The position numbers were made by a program, and so were the translations under genes. The notes under the pieces were generated by a model. It saw only the letters and a program-made list of their open reading frames with translations. It ran no database searches and was not told the origin of the DNA. From Caldicellulosiruptor naganoensis (GTDB taxonomy: Bacteria; Bacillota; Thermoanaerobacteria; Caldicellulosiruptorales; Caldicellulosiruptoraceae), in NCBI RefSeq assembly GCF_026914285.1, contig NZ_CP113864.1, positions 843,501 to 907,500 of the forward strand: 64,000 bases of DNA, in the 5' to 3' direction. This document shows positions 1 through 9,585 of this stretch, piece by piece (positions within the stretch are counted from its first letter, which is position 1; each line of letters begins with the position of its first letter).

Positions 1-973
1 AAATTTGGAAGAAATCCTGATTGAAATAAAGAACCTCAAAAAATATTTCCCTGTAAAAAAGTGGATTTGGCAAAAAGGCTTATATCAAAGCGGTAGACGA
101 TGTTAGCCTTTTTATAAAAAAAGGCGAGACGCTTGGTCTTGTTGGTGAAAGTGGATGCGGAAAGTCTACAACTGGAAGGACAATACTAAGGCTTTATGAA
201 CCCACAAGTGGTCAGATTATATTCAAAGGCAAAGACATAACAAAAAAAAGGACATGCTACCTTATAGAAAACACATGCAGATGATTTTCCAAGACCCTTA
301 TGCGTCTTTAAACCCAAGAATGACTGTAGGTGATATTATAGGTGAACCACTTGAAATTCACAACATTGCAAAGGGCAATGAGAAAAAAGAGAGAGTCCAA
401 GAGTTATTGAGGCTTGTTGGGCTAAATAGCGAACATGCAAACAGATACCCTCATGAATTTTCTGGTGGGCAGAGGCAAAGAATAGGGATTGCGAGGGCGC
501 TTGCTGTTGAGCCTGAGTTTATAATCTGTGATGAGCCAATATCAGCACTTGACGTTTCCATTTAGGCTCAGATTGTAAATATGCTTGAAGACCTGCAACA
601 ACAGCTTGGGCTGACATATTTGTTCTTTGCACATGATCTTTCAATGGTAAAGCATATAAGCAATAGAGTTGGAGTAATGTATTTAGGAAAACTGGTGGAA
701 CTTGCAGAGAGCAATGAACTTTATGATAAGCCTTTGCACCCATATACACAAGCACTGCTTTCTGCAATACCTATTCCTGACCCAAAAATTTCCAGAGAAC
801 GAACAAGGATTATATTAGAGGGCGATGTTCCAAGCCCGCTAAATCCGCCAAGTGGATGCAGATTTAGAACAAGGTGTAAATATGCATTTGACAGGTGCAA
901 GGAAGAAGAGCCACAACTAAAAGATGTTGGGGCTGGTCATTACATAGCTTGCCATCTGATGGATAGAAAGTAG
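1..973 (+). pseudogene. oppF-like oligopeptide ABC transporter ATPase, broken, 5' end outside window
   Basis: Remnant of an ATP-binding subunit of a dipeptide/oligopeptide (Opp/Dpp) importer. Visible parts are Walker A (GESGCGKST, around 150-176), the Q-loop segment [14 protein letters not shown], the signature SGGQRQR near 462, Walker B ([12 protein letters not shown] near 520-550), the switch His (AHDLS), and the C-terminal Opp-type Cys-rich tail ([14 protein letters not shown]). The frame is lost near 62-80 and again in an A-run near 243-250. An in-frame TAG at 563-565 stands where the family has Gln (SI-stop-AQ). Three lesions make a functional protein very unlikely, unless the sequence itself is poor. 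It is followed at 56 bp by an equally broken oppA-like gene, so the transporter seems to be decaying as a unit. Confidence 0.85.
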
Positions 974-1028
974 AGGCAAGCTGCGTAAAGATAAATAAAA
1001 AATTTTTACAAAAAGGAGGAGAGTGTTT

Positions 1029-2636
1029 ATGAGAAAGCGTCTTATTGCTGCGTTTATTTTGGTGATGTTTTTGGTAACAGGTCTGTTTATTAACTCTAAT
1101 TACAAGTCAACAGAGGCAGCTTCAAAACAGGTTTTTACCTACATCAACGGTGCTGAGCCAAAAACTATTGACCCTGCTTTAAATACTGCTGCTGATGCTG
1201 CAAACATTATCATTAATGTATTCGAAGGTTTGACAAGGGTTAATGCGAAAGGTGAAACTGTACCTGGTATGGCTGAGAAATGGACGGTTTCAAAAGATGG
1301 TCTTACTTACACTTTCTATATAAGAAAAAATGCAAAGTGGTCAGATGGCAAACCTGTTACAGCATATGATTTTGAGTATGCATGGAAAAGAGCTTTAGAT
1401 CCAAAAACAGCTTCAGAGTATGCTTATCAGCTTTACTACATCAAAAACGGTCGTAAATTTAATGAAGGAAAGGCAAAAGCATCTGATGTTGGTGTAAAAG
1501 CTCTAAATGCAAGAACATTGCAAGTAAGATTAGAAGCACCAACACCATATTTCTTAGACCTGACAAACTTCCCAACATACTTCCCTGTAAGAAAAGATAT
1601 AGTTGAAAAGTATGGTGACAAATGAGCAACTGACCCAAAAACGTATATAGGCAATGGTCCATTTATAATGACAAGGTGGGTTCACAACTCATATATTGAA
1701 TTTAAGAAGAATCCTAACTATTGGGATGCAAAATCAATCACACTTGAAAAAATAGTATACAAGCTTTCAGAAGACGATAAAGCAAACCTCTTAGCATACG
1801 AAGCAGGACAGGTTGACGGAGCAGAGTCTGTTCCAACAGAAGAGATTCCAAGATTAATTAAACAGAAAAAGCTAAAGATTTGGCCACTTCTTGGCACATA
1901 TTACTATGATGTCAACTGCAAACTAAAACCGTTTAATGACTGGAGAGTAAGAGCTGCACTTTCACTTGCAATTGATAGAACATATATCGTAGAAAATATA
2001 GGGAAACTTGGACAAAAGCCAGCAACAGGATTTGTACCATATGGTATCAAGGGTATTTCAAAAGACTTTAGAGTAGAAAGCGGTCATTACTTGCCAGTTA
2101 GAGCTGATTTAGCGAAGGCAAAGAAATTATTGGCTGAAGCTGGCTATCCAAACGGCAAAGGCTTCCCAGAAATTGAAATTATCTACAATACAAGTGAAGG
2201 GCACAAGAAGATTGCAGAGGCTATTCAAAACATGTGGCAGAAGCTAGGAATAAAAGTAAAACTTTCCAACATGGAATGGAAGGTATTGCAAGAGAGAAGA
2301 CATAAGAAAGATTACATGGTTGCAAGAGATGGATGGCTTGGTGACTATGTTGACCCAATGACTTTCTTAGACCTATTTACATCATACAGTGATAACAACA
2401 ATACCAACTGGAGCAACAAGAAGTATGATGAACTTATTGATAAAGCAAAGAAGACAGCAGACAGAAAACTGAGAATGCAATACATGATGCAAGCAGAGAA
2501 GATTTTGATGCAGGAGTATGCTATTATTCCAATCTACTTCTATGTAAAAGGACAGCTTCTGAGAGACTATGTAAAGAATTACTACATCTTTCCACTTGGA
2601 TTTAACTACTTCATGTACGCAAAGATTGTAAAGTAA
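1029..2636 (+). pseudogene. oppA-like peptide-binding protein with internal TGA
   Basis: Extracytoplasmic solute-binding protein (SBP_bac_5 family) for oligopeptides. The ATG at 1029 lies 8 nt after AGGAGG; an upstream GTG at 1023 is too close to it. Residues 1-30 form a signal sequence with no clear lipobox Cys. The family hallmark AEPKTIDPALN is present, and the rest matches OppA/DppA to the C terminus. An in-frame TGA at 1623-1625 splits the gene. Flanking residues (EKYGDK-stop-ATDPKTYIGNGPF) read on in the same frame, so a single TGG-to-TGA change would explain it. Outside that codon the reading frame is intact for about 535 codons, so decay is recent or the stop is a sequencing error. 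It belongs to the same transporter as the broken ATPase upstream. Confidence 0.85.
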
Positions 2637-2659
2637 AAAAAAGTGAAGTAAAATATTAA

Positions 2660-2706
2660 GGGAAGAGCTGTTATAAATTGAGATAGCTCTTCCCCTTTTG
2701 CTTTTA
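2660..2706 (+). terminator. Rho-independent terminator after oppA remnant
   Basis: A 10-bp perfect stem (2660-2669 with 2685-2694, GGGAAGAGCT/AGCTCTTCCC) is followed by a T-rich stretch. It closes the opp-type transcription unit. Confidence 0.85.
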
Positions 2707-2759
2707 AAAAGATTGGTATTTTACGTTTTCAAAATCGAGTAAGGCAGGTGATATTTTGA

Positions 2760-3350
2760 ATGCTTAAAATAAATCTTAAGAAAACTCTGAGTTTACTTAT
2801 TCTTATAAGCTTTTTGATGCTTTTACTGCAAGGCTGTTCCAGCAGTTCAGATGATATTAACAAAAAAGTAAGAATTGTTCTTGTTGGCAATTTCATAGGC
2901 GATGATAATGCACAAAAATTGATATCTGAGCTTGAAAAAAAGTCAGGCGATAAAATCTATATTGACCAGATTCTCTACACAGGAGATACTCCTAAATCTG
3001 AACAAGAATTTGCATTTATGCAAAAACTCATGGTGATGCTTGCAGCTGGTGAAGGTGATATTTATATCCTTGATAAAAAACTCTTTACAAATTATGCTCA
3101 AAATGGAGCATTCTATTCCTTGAGGTCTTTTGTAAGCAAAAACAAACTAAATAAATTTATTGATGATACATGTTACGTTAAGGAAAAAGACAAATCCACA
3201 AAGGATTTATATGGCATTAAGGCAGACAACGTTGAAATACTTAAAAAATATGGATTTGATACAAAAAACAAATACATTGCTATCTATGTAAGGAGCAATA
3301 AGTTTTCACGTGCACAAAAGGTACTGCTTGCTCTTTTAAGTAGTAAGTAA
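2760..3350 (+). CDS. Putative lipoprotein, function unknown
   Basis: A 196-residue protein with a basic N terminus, a hydrophobic stretch and a lipobox (LLLQGCSSSS, Cys near residue 26), so it should be a membrane-anchored lipoprotein. The mature part (segments such as LMVMLAAGEGDIYILDKK) faintly recalls extracellular solute-binding proteins but is far too short for a whole one. ATG at 2760 follows GGCAGGTGA. The 3' end overlaps the convergent amidohydrolase gene by 15 bp. It could be a remnant of a longer binding protein. I do not recognise a specific family. Confidence 0.6.
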   Translation: MLKINLKKTLSLLILISFLMLLLQGCSSSSDDINKKVRIVLVGNFIGDDNAQKLISELEKKSGDKIYIDQILYTGDTPKSEQEFAFMQKLMVMLAAGEGDIYILDKKLFTNYAQNGAFYSLRSFVSKNKLNKFIDDTCYVKEKDKSTKDLYGIKADNVEILKKYGFDTKNKYIAIYVRSNKFSRAQKVLLALLSSK

Positions 3351-4463
3351 ATAATTAACAATAAGGTATATTCCGTAGAAAATACACTTTTCTGATGCAT
3401 CAAAAAAAGGTGAGTGCAAAGGATTTTCTCCTTTGCTATTTTCTCTTATTCCAAGCCTAAAATAAAGTGAGGGAACTTCTTGGCAGTAAAATGCAAAGTC
3501 TTCAGCTGTAAAACTAATTTGTGCCTCTTTAACATTTTCACTGTCAAGCAGCCTTTTTGCTATATTTGAAAACTCTTCAGCAATCTGAGGATTGTTAATC
3601 AAAGGTGGATATTGAAAGTAATAATTAACATTAACTTGACAATTATATTTTTGAGCCGAAAACTTTGCCAGATGTTGTATGCTTTCGTATATAAATTTTT
3701 GAACCTCACTATCAAATGTCCTCACAGTACCTTTTATCTTGCATGTATTTGCAATGACATTGTAAGTCTCCCCACTGCAAATAGACGAAAATGATACGTG
3801 AAAAGGAGATGTCTTTTTAGAGTATGCACAGAAGAAGTTGTTCGCACTTTGTATAAAGTCTATTGCTGGGTAGATTGGATTTTTAGTAAGCTCTGGCATT
3901 GCGGCATGTCCACCTTTTCCAATAAACTCTATTTCAAAATCGTCCACACTTGCCATGATAGCACTGTTTGAGATCTCAATTTTTCCAACATCAAGGTTTG
4001 GCCACACATGAAACCCTATCATTTTTTTTACGTCTGGATTTTTAAGCCCTCCTTCTTCAATGACTTTTTTAGCACCACCAGGACCTTCTTCTGCAGGTTG
4101 AAAAATAAATTTCACACATTTTTTATATCCAATGTCAACTAATGTTTTTGCAACTCCAAGTACAATTGCCATATGAAAATCATGGCCACAAGCATGCTTG
4201 GGTTTTCCATCAACAAGTATTGCGTCCATATCAGCTCTGATGGCAATACATTCATCTGAGTTATTAATGACTCCAATTACTCCTGTTTTTGCAACTGGAT
4301 AGTTTTCTATTCCCCATTCAGTTAATTTTTTTCTTATAAATTCTTGTGTTTTATATTCTTCAAATGAAAGCTCAGGCGAGTTATGCAGCTCTTTTTGAAT
4401 ATTTTCAGCAACTTTTAGATTCTTCTCAATTGCTTCTCTAATGCTATTTGGTCGCAATTCCAT
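3336..4463 (-). CDS. M20-family amidohydrolase (hippurate/N-acyl-amino-acid type)
   Basis: A cytoplasmic di-metal peptidase/amidohydrolase of the M20D type, releasing amino acids from N-acyl or indole-conjugate precursors; the substrate is unknown. Family motifs are the metal-binding HACGHDFH, the catalytic PAEEGPGGA and the metal-ligand region MIGFHVWP, in the usual order. Its 375 residues are close to the family norm of 380-400. The start at 4463 sits 3 bp beyond the end of the upstream regulator gene, so the two are probably co-transcribed from the regulator promoter. A link to PLP metabolism is only positional. Confidence 0.85.
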   Translation of the reverse strand: MELRPNSIREAIEKNLKVAENIQKELHNSPELSFEEYKTQEFIRKKLTEWGIENYPVAKTGVIGVINNSDECIAIRADMDAILVDGKPKHACGHDFHMAIVLGVAKTLVDIGYKKCVKFIFQPAEEGPGGAKKVIEEGGLKNPDVKKMIGFHVWPNLDVGKIEISNSAIMASVDDFEIEFIGKGGHAAMPELTKNPIYPAIDFIQSANNFFCAYSKKTSPFHVSFSSICSGETYNVIANTCKIKGTVRTFDSEVQKFIYESIQHLAKFSAQKYNCQVNVNYYFQYPPLINNPQIAEEFSNIAKRLLDSENVKEAQISFTAEDFAFYCQEVPSLYFRLGIRENSKGENPLHSPFFDASEKCIFYGIYLIVNYLLTT

Positions 4464-4466
4464 GGG

Positions 4467-5858
4467 TTATTCACCTTCCTTTTGTAGGATTGAGTTTAGA
4501 ACATCTCTTATCTTTTCAATTCCAGTTTTAAGTTCGAGGCTGTTGCAATCTAAGAAGCTAACTCTGAAAAAGTTGATAGAATTTGGTTTATGATAAAAAC
4601 ATGTATGAGGCTGTATCAGTACCTTTTCAGCTTTTAGCTTGTTGTAAATATATGCTGAAGAGGTTTTTGGTGGCAGTAAGAATGATACAAAAATACCTTT
4701 TGGATTTTGTGTAAATAGCCTTTTTGAGAGGTTATATTCTTTAATCAAATCTAGAAACAGTTTCCTCTTTTCTTGGATATATGATTTTAGTTTTTGAATA
4801 TACAAGTCAAAATGATTTTTCAAAAAGTACGCAAAACATACTTGAATAAACAGCGATGTTGAGATATCTGCTGTAGATTTAAAATATGCAACCTCATCGG
4901 AAAACTCCAGGGGTGCCACCACAAAACCAATTCTTAAGGCTGGCATAGTAATTGTTGAAAAGCTTTTTATATAGAAAACCCTGTCTTGTTTATCATAAGC
5001 TTTTATAGGAAAACTCTCTTCTTCTGTTGCTATATCACTCAAAAAATCGTCTTCAATGATATAAAAGTTGTATTTTTCAGCAATCTCACACAAATATTTT
5101 TTGTATTCCTCAGTATACGAAATGCCGGTTGGGTTTTGAGAAAATGGAATTATATAAAGGGCTTTCGGAGAAAATTTTTTAACATAGTCTTCAATTTGGT
5201 CCATTTGGTCTATGTCGATTCCAATGATATTTAGGTGCATATTATTGAAAATATGATATGCCCCCAAATACGAAGGGTTTTCCATAAATATTGTATCGCC
5301 TGGTTTTAGGAAACTTTTTGCCACTATTTCTATTCCTTGCTGAGCACCAGAGACAATTATTACATTTGAAGAGTTGGTATAAATTTTAAATTTTTTTAAG
5401 TAGTCTTCAACCAAATATTCCTTTAAAGGATTTTTAAAAGGTTCAACATAGTCAAAAATCTGTGGACCAAAGCTGTCAATGGCAGCATTTATAGATGATT
5501 TAAACTCTTCAATAGGATATAAACTATATGGCAGTTTTGAGGATGCAAGGTTTATAGTTTCAACTGAGGAGGACAGTAGTATTTCTTCTTCAAATATCAC
5601 TTTATCTTGATATTCGTTGTACACAACATAATATCCACTTCCAGGAACTGCTTTAATATATCCTTCAATCTGAAGTTGATTTAAAGCCTTTGTAACAGTG
5701 GAAAGATTGACTTTTAATTCCTTGCAAAGTTTCCTAACTGGCGGAAGCTTTTTCATATAGCTATACTCACCGGATAAAATCTTTTCTTTAATAGCTTCAT
5801 AGAGCTGAACATAAAGAGGCTTTTTTGAACTTTTATCAAACTGTATTGATACACACAT
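4467..5858 (-). CDS. pdxR: MocR/GntR-type PLP-dependent transcription regulator, PdxR-like
   Basis: Residues ~1-75 form a GntR winged-helix domain (KPLYVQLYEAIKEKILSGEY, VNLSTVTKALNQLQ). Residues ~110-463 are an aminotransferase fold-type-I domain, including the PLP-binding Lys region (FYIKSFSTITMPALRIGF) and the NPTG motif. In MocR regulators the second domain senses PLP or an aminated ligand. It is divergent from pdxS across 91 bp, which is the classic PdxR arrangement controlling PLP synthase. The role is therefore well supported by position, and known PdxR proteins activate pdxST when PLP is low. Length 463 is typical. Confidence 0.85.
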   Translation of the reverse strand: MCVSIQFDKSSKKPLYVQLYEAIKEKILSGEYSYMKKLPPVRKLCKELKVNLSTVTKALNQLQIEGYIKAVPGSGYYVVYNEYQDKVIFEEEILLSSSVETINLASSKLPYSLYPIEEFKSSINAAIDSFGPQIFDYVEPFKNPLKEYLVEDYLKKFKIYTNSSNVIIVSGAQQGIEIVAKSFLKPGDTIFMENPSYLGAYHIFNNMHLNIIGIDIDQMDQIEDYVKKFSPKALYIIPFSQNPTGISYTEEYKKYLCEIAEKYNFYIIEDDFLSDIATEEESFPIKAYDKQDRVFYIKSFSTITMPALRIGFVVAPLEFSDEVAYFKSTADISTSLFIQVCFAYFLKNHFDLYIQKLKSYIQEKRKLFLDLIKEYNLSKRLFTQNPKGIFVSFLLPPKTSSAYIYNKLKAEKVLIQPHTCFYHKPNSINFFRVSFLDCNSLELKTGIEKIRDVLNSILQKEGE

Positions 5859-5890
5859 GGCTATCCTGCCTTTACACAGAGTTTATTTTA

Positions 5891-5919
5891 ATTATAATAA
5901 AATGGACAAAAGGGTTCAA
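5891..5919 (-). promoter_or_regulatory. Sigma-A promoter of pdxR
   Basis: On the minus strand the -35 is TTGAAC (5914-5919), then 17 nt, then a perfect -10 TATAAT (5891-5896). It overlaps the predicted divergent pdxS promoter, so one bound regulator could affect both. Confidence 0.65.
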
Positions 5920-5930
5920 TAAATTATATC
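5903..5930 (+). promoter_or_regulatory. Possible pdxS promoter
   Basis: TGGACA (5903-5908), 16 nt, TATATC (5925-5930). It is weak and would give a very short leader ahead of the CGGAGG ribosome site, as expected for an activator-dependent promoter. Low certainty. Confidence 0.35.
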
Positions 5931-5949
5931 GATACGGAGGTGCAACTTT

Positions 5950-6846
5950 ATGAGCGAAGTTGTGAATGTAAATGAAAGATATGAACTGAATAAAAACCTT
6001 GCGCAGATGCTAAAAGGCGGTGTTATTATGGATGTAACATCGCCAAAAGAGGCAGAGATTGCCGAAAAAGCAGGTGCTGTGGCTGTGATGGCACTTCAGA
6101 AGGTTCCAGCTGACCTAAGGCGTGAGGGCAAGGTTGCGCGCATGGCAGATCCGAAAATCATTTTAGAGATTAAGAAGGCTGTTTCAATTCCTGTTATGGC
6201 AAAGGTGCGAATTGGTCATTTTGTTGAGGCACAGATTTTAGAAGCTTTGGGTATTGACTATATAGATGAGAGTGAAGTCTTAACACCTGCTGATGAGGAG
6301 CATCATATTGACAAATGGAAGTTTAAAGCTGCTTTTGTCTGTGGTGCAAGGGATTTAGGAGAGGCACTCAGAAGAATCCAAGAAGGTGCTTCTATGATAA
6401 GAACAAAAGGTGAAGCCGGCACAGGAAATGTTGTTGAAGCAGTAAGGCACTTGAGAAGGATTAACAAACAGATTGCTTATGCAGCATCTTTAAATGAAGA
6501 TGAGCTTTACGCATATGCAAAGGAATTAGGTGTATCATATGAACTTTTGAAGAAAACTGCTGAGCTAAAAAGACTTCCTGTTGTGAACTTTGCAGCAGGT
6601 GGAATTGCAACACCAGCTGATGCAGCGCTTATGATGCAGCTTGGAGCAGATGGTGTGTTTGTTGGCTCTGGAATATTTAAGTCAAAAAACCCCGAAAAAA
6701 GAGCAAGGGCAATTGTCATGGCAACAACTTACTACAATGATCCAAAGATCTTGGCTGAAATTTCGTATGATCTTGGTGAGGAAATGGAAGGAATTGATTT
6801 AAGGGGCTTGTCGGCCGACCAACTTTTGCAGTTTAGGGGGAATTAA
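5950..6846 (+). CDS. pdxS: Pyridoxal 5'-phosphate synthase, PdxS subunit
   Basis: Synthase subunit of the DXP-independent vitamin B6 pathway. It makes PLP from ribose 5-phosphate, glyceraldehyde 3-phosphate and ammonia supplied by PdxT. The 298-residue (beta/alpha)8 barrel is highly typical: [17 protein letters not shown], the catalytic Lys in [17 protein letters not shown], and [17 protein letters not shown]. The ATG at 5950 follows CGGAGG. PdxT starts 3 bp after the stop, so the subunits are translationally coupled. Expected regulator: the divergent pdxR. Confidence 0.98.
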   Translation: MSEVVNVNERYELNKNLAQMLKGGVIMDVTSPKEAEIAEKAGAVAVMALQKVPADLRREGKVARMADPKIILEIKKAVSIPVMAKVRIGHFVEAQILEALGIDYIDESEVLTPADEEHHIDKWKFKAAFVCGARDLGEALRRIQEGASMIRTKGEAGTGNVVEAVRHLRRINKQIAYAASLNEDELYAYAKELGVSYELLKKTAELKRLPVVNFAAGGIATPADAALMMQLGADGVFVGSGIFKSKNPEKRARAIVMATTYYNDPKILAEISYDLGEEMEGIDLRGLSADQLLQFRGN

Positions 6847-6849
6847 ACG

Positions 6850-7416
6850 TTGAAGAGAATTGGAGTTTTGGCATTTCAAGGTGGAGTTATAGAGCATGTA
6901 AAAAAAGTTGAGGAACAAGGATGTGTGCCGGTTTTAGTAAAGAAAAACGAAGATTTAGATGGAGTAGATGGTTTGATTTTACCAGGTGGAGAGAGCACAA
7001 CAATAGGAAAGTTTTTGATAGAAACTGGGATGAAGGATAAAATTTTAGAGCTGGCAAAACAGGGTCTACCAATGTGGGGAACCTGTGCAGGTGCAATTCT
7101 TTTGTCAAAGAGTATAAAAAACCAGGGCAGTGGTGTTTTGCCATTGCTTGACATAGTAATTGAAAGAAATGCTTATGGCAGTCAGCTTGACAGCTTCAAA
7201 AAAGAGGTTTTTGTGCCAAGGTTAAATAAAACAACTGAATGTGTTTTTATAAGGGCCCCAAAGATAGTTGAGGTTGGCTCAAATGTTGAAGTTTTAGCGC
7301 AGCTTGACACTCCTATTGCTGTGTTGCAAGGGAAGATTCTTGCAACAACATTTCATCCTGAGCTCACTTCTCAAAATTATTGGCATTCTTTCTTTATTGA
7401 GAATGTGGTAAAATAA
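6850..7416 (+). CDS. pdxT: PLP synthase glutaminase subunit PdxT
   Basis: Class-I glutamine amidotransferase that hydrolyses glutamine and channels ammonia to PdxS. Motifs are IGVLAFQGGVIEH at the N terminus, GGEST, the nucleophile Cys79 in WGTCAGAILL, and His/Glu in TFHPEL near the C terminus. It has 188 residues, normal for the family. The start is TTG at 6850, preceded by TTTAGGGGGAA, which overlaps the end of pdxS. Second gene of the pdxST operon. Confidence 0.97.
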   Translation: MKRIGVLAFQGGVIEHVKKVEEQGCVPVLVKKNEDLDGVDGLILPGGESTTIGKFLIETGMKDKILELAKQGLPMWGTCAGAILLSKSIKNQGSGVLPLLDIVIERNAYGSQLDSFKKEVFVPRLNKTTECVFIRAPKIVEVGSNVEVLAQLDTPIAVLQGKILATTFHPELTSQNYWHSFFIENVVK

Positions 7417-7418
7417 AC

Positions 7419-7583
7419 TTAAAGTTGTTTTCTTTCTTTTTCTTTTTTTTCTTTGAAATTTTCTTCTGGCTCAAAAAATAAGCAAAAACTCGCGTTATAT
7501 TTTGATGGTGGGCAAATATGGGTTTTTAGGCAGTATCCATCCTTTTGATATTTACATGGATACGAACAGGTAATAAAACTCAT
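7419..7583 (-). CDS. Small Cys-rich protein (54 aa), unknown function
   Basis: A 54-codon minus-strand gene beginning at ATG 7583 with a very strong ribosome site (GGGAGGGG, about 6 nt before the ATG) and ending at TAA 7419-7421. The product begins MSFITCSYPCKYQKDGYC, has five Cys in total (positions 6, 10, 18, 24, 34) with a His at 22, and ends in a charged Lys/Glu tail. The spacing (CxxxC, Cys, HxC) suggests a zinc or other metal knuckle. It lies convergent to pdxT (3 bp after its stop) and divergent from acpS. I do not recognise a named family. The strong ribosome site and Cys pattern argue it is real. Confidence 0.6.
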   Translation of the reverse strand: MSFITCSYPCKYQKDGYCLKTHICPPSKYNASFCLFFEPEENFKEKKEKERKQL

Positions 7584-7671
7584 GTTTTGTCCCCTCCCAC
7601 TTTTATTTTTTGTAGTTTTTCAAATAAAATTTGAGTAATTTTTTAACAAAAAAAGGGGAATAATTTCAAAG

Positions 7672-8043
7672 ATGATATTCAATGTAGGGGTTGATATTGT
7701 TGAGGTTGAAAGATTTAAGAGTATGAAAAGATTTGACAAATTTTTGAAAAGAGTATTTACTCAGAGGGAACTTGAATATATAAGTTCGAAAAACTACAAT
7801 ATCCAGACAATAGCAGGGTATTTTGCGGCAAAAGAGGCTGTTGCAAAAGCACTTTCAACAGGAGTGGTGTTTGGATTTAAAGACATTGAAATACAAAAAG
7901 ATAAAAACGGCTGTCCAAGGGTAATACTTTATAACAAGGCAAAAGAAATTTGTGAGAATTTAAAGATCAAAAACATTGTCCTTAGTATCTCTCATCAAAG
8001 GCTGGTAGCTGTTGCATGTGCAGTTGCTGAAAAAGAGGAGTGA
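7672..8043 (+). CDS. acpS: Holo-[acyl-carrier-protein] synthase
   Basis: Transfers the 4'-phosphopantetheine arm from CoA to apo-ACP for fatty acid synthesis. The N-terminal GVDIVEVERF holds the Mg-binding Asp, and AGYFAAKEAVAKAL holds the second metal-binding Glu and Lys. SISHQRLVAVACAV forms the C-terminal strand. Its 123 residues match AcpS of Bacillota. It is followed after 6 bp by the NAD(P)HX repair gene, a common acpS-nnr pairing in this phylum. Confidence 0.95.
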   Translation: MIFNVGVDIVEVERFKSMKRFDKFLKRVFTQRELEYISSKNYNIQTIAGYFAAKEAVAKALSTGVVFGFKDIEIQKDKNGCPRVILYNKAKEICENLKIKNIVLSISHQRLVAVACAVAEKEE

Positions 8044-8049
8044 GAAAAG

Positions 8050-9585
8050 ATGTATGTTCTAACTTCTCAGCAAATGAAAGAGATTGATAAAAAAGCAACA
8101 GCTGAAATTGGAATTCCTGAAGTTGTTTTGATGGAGAACGCTGGGTTTTGTGTATTTGAAGAAATCAAAAAGGATTTTGGATGCTTGAAAGACAAGAAGA
8201 TTGCCATTTTTTGTGGTAAAGGGAACAATGGCGGCGATGGTTTTGTCACTGCGCGCTATCTATTAGAAGAGTCAAAAGATGTTCATATATTTATATTCGG
8301 TGAAGAAGTAACACCATCTTCAAAAGTTTTCTTACAAGTATTAAAAAACTTAGGGGCTGACATTCAAAAGCTAAATGAAGAAGTAATAACAAGCCTTTAT
8401 CAAAAGAAATTTGACATTGTGGTTGATGGGATATTCGGGATAGGTCTTACAAGAGATGTTGAGGGGCTGTACAAGCAGGTAATTGAGTACATAAACTCAT
8501 CGAAAGCCTATGTTTATTCTATCGATATTCCAAGTGGTGTTTGTTCTGACACAGGTAAGATAAAAGGCGTTGCGGTAAAAGCAAACAAAACAATTACCTT
8601 CATGTATCCTAAAGTTGGAAATATCCTTTATCCGGGGACGCATCTTTGTGGTAAGCTAATTGTAAAAGACATTGGTATTCCTAAGGTTTTAGCAGAGAAT
8701 GTAAATACTAAAGTTTTGACTAAGGAAGAACTGAATCTTGAAAAGCTCTATCGCTATCCTGATACACACAAAGGTGACTATGGAAAAGTTGGGGTTGTAG
8801 CAGGGTCAAAATTCTTCCCGGGTGCTTCCATTCTTTGTGCAAATGCTTGTGTTAAAAGTGGATGTGGGCTATGTTTTTTATTCTCACCAGCTGAGAATGT
8901 AGTTACGCATAATTTTAGATATCCGGAGATAATCTTGATGCCAGTTGAAAGTAAAGATGGTATAGTAACTTTTGAAGGGTTCAAAAAGAAAGAGGAGTTT
9001 TTGCAAAAGCTTGATGTCATTGCATTTGGATGTGGTCTTACCCAATCAGAGGAGACTGAAAAGATATTGATTCATATTTTGAAAAACTTTCAAATACCTA
9101 TTGTAATAGATGCAGATGGTTTGAATGTTTTGGCAAAAAGTGAAGAGCTGCATTCTCTTTTACGTGAATATGAGGCATGCAAAATATTGACACCACATTA
9201 CAAAGAAGCATCAAGAATACTTGGATGTGATGTGGATGATGTGGCTAAAAATCCCATTGATGCAGCTCTTGAAATTTCAAAAAGGTTTGATTGTGTGTGC
9301 ATTTTAAAAAGTGCAAGAACTATAATTACAGATAGTCACAAAGTTTTTATTAATGTCCTTGGTAATCCTGGTATGGCAAAAGGTGGAAGCGGAGATGTTC
9401 TGACTGGAATAGTTTCAGCAATGCTCTCTCAAGGGTATGACGCCTTAGATGCAGCCAAACTTGCTGTTTATTTGCATTCACTCTCTGCTGATATCTTGCT
9501 TGAAAGAAAAACAGTGCAAACTATTTTGCCTTCAGAGATAATTGAAAACCTTGATATTGCTTTCAGGAGAGTAATTGAGGATTGA
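8050..9585 (+). CDS. nnr: Bifunctional NAD(P)H-hydrate epimerase / ADP-dependent NAD(P)H-hydrate dehydratase
   Basis: Repairs hydrated NAD(P)H, a heat-favoured damage product and so relevant in a thermophile. Residues ~1-215 are a YjeF_N epimerase domain (MENAG, GKGNNGGDGFVTARYL, DGIFGIGLTR, SIDIPSGV). Residues ~225-505 are the ribokinase-like dehydratase (HKGDYGKVGVVAGS, DADGLNVL, TPHYKEASRILG, PGMAKGGSGDVLTG with the catalytic Asp). Full length at 511 residues. Its end overlaps the start of the next, broken gene by 11 bp. Confidence 0.96.
   Translation: MYVLTSQQMKEIDKKATAEIGIPEVVLMENAGFCVFEEIKKDFGCLKDKKIAIFCGKGNNGGDGFVTARYLLEESKDVHIFIFGEEVTPSSKVFLQVLKNLGADIQKLNEEVITSLYQKKFDIVVDGIFGIGLTRDVEGLYKQVIEYINSSKAYVYSIDIPSGVCSDTGKIKGVAVKANKTITFMYPKVGNILYPGTHLCGKLIVKDIGIPKVLAENVNTKVLTKEELNLEKLYRYPDTHKGDYGKVGVVAGSKFFPGASILCANACVKSGCGLCFLFSPAENVVTHNFRYPEIILMPVESKDGIVTFEGFKKKEEFLQKLDVIAFGCGLTQSEETEKILIHILKNFQIPIVIDADGLNVLAKSEELHSLLREYEACKILTPHYKEASRILGCDVDDVAKNPIDAALEISKRFDCVCILKSARTIITDSHKVFINVLGNPGMAKGGSGDVLTGIVSAMLSQGYDALDAAKLAVYLHSLSADILLERKTVQTILPSEIIENLDIAFRRVIED

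Noticed and set aside
1623-1625. Possible TGA recoding (Trp or selenocysteine)
   Set aside because: TGA serves as a normal stop in other genes here. The broken genes also carry TAG and frameshifts, and no SECIS-like hairpin is apparent after 1625.
5381-5400. Short A/T-rich hairpins inside coding regions
   Set aside because: Expected by chance at this base composition and lying within intact genes.
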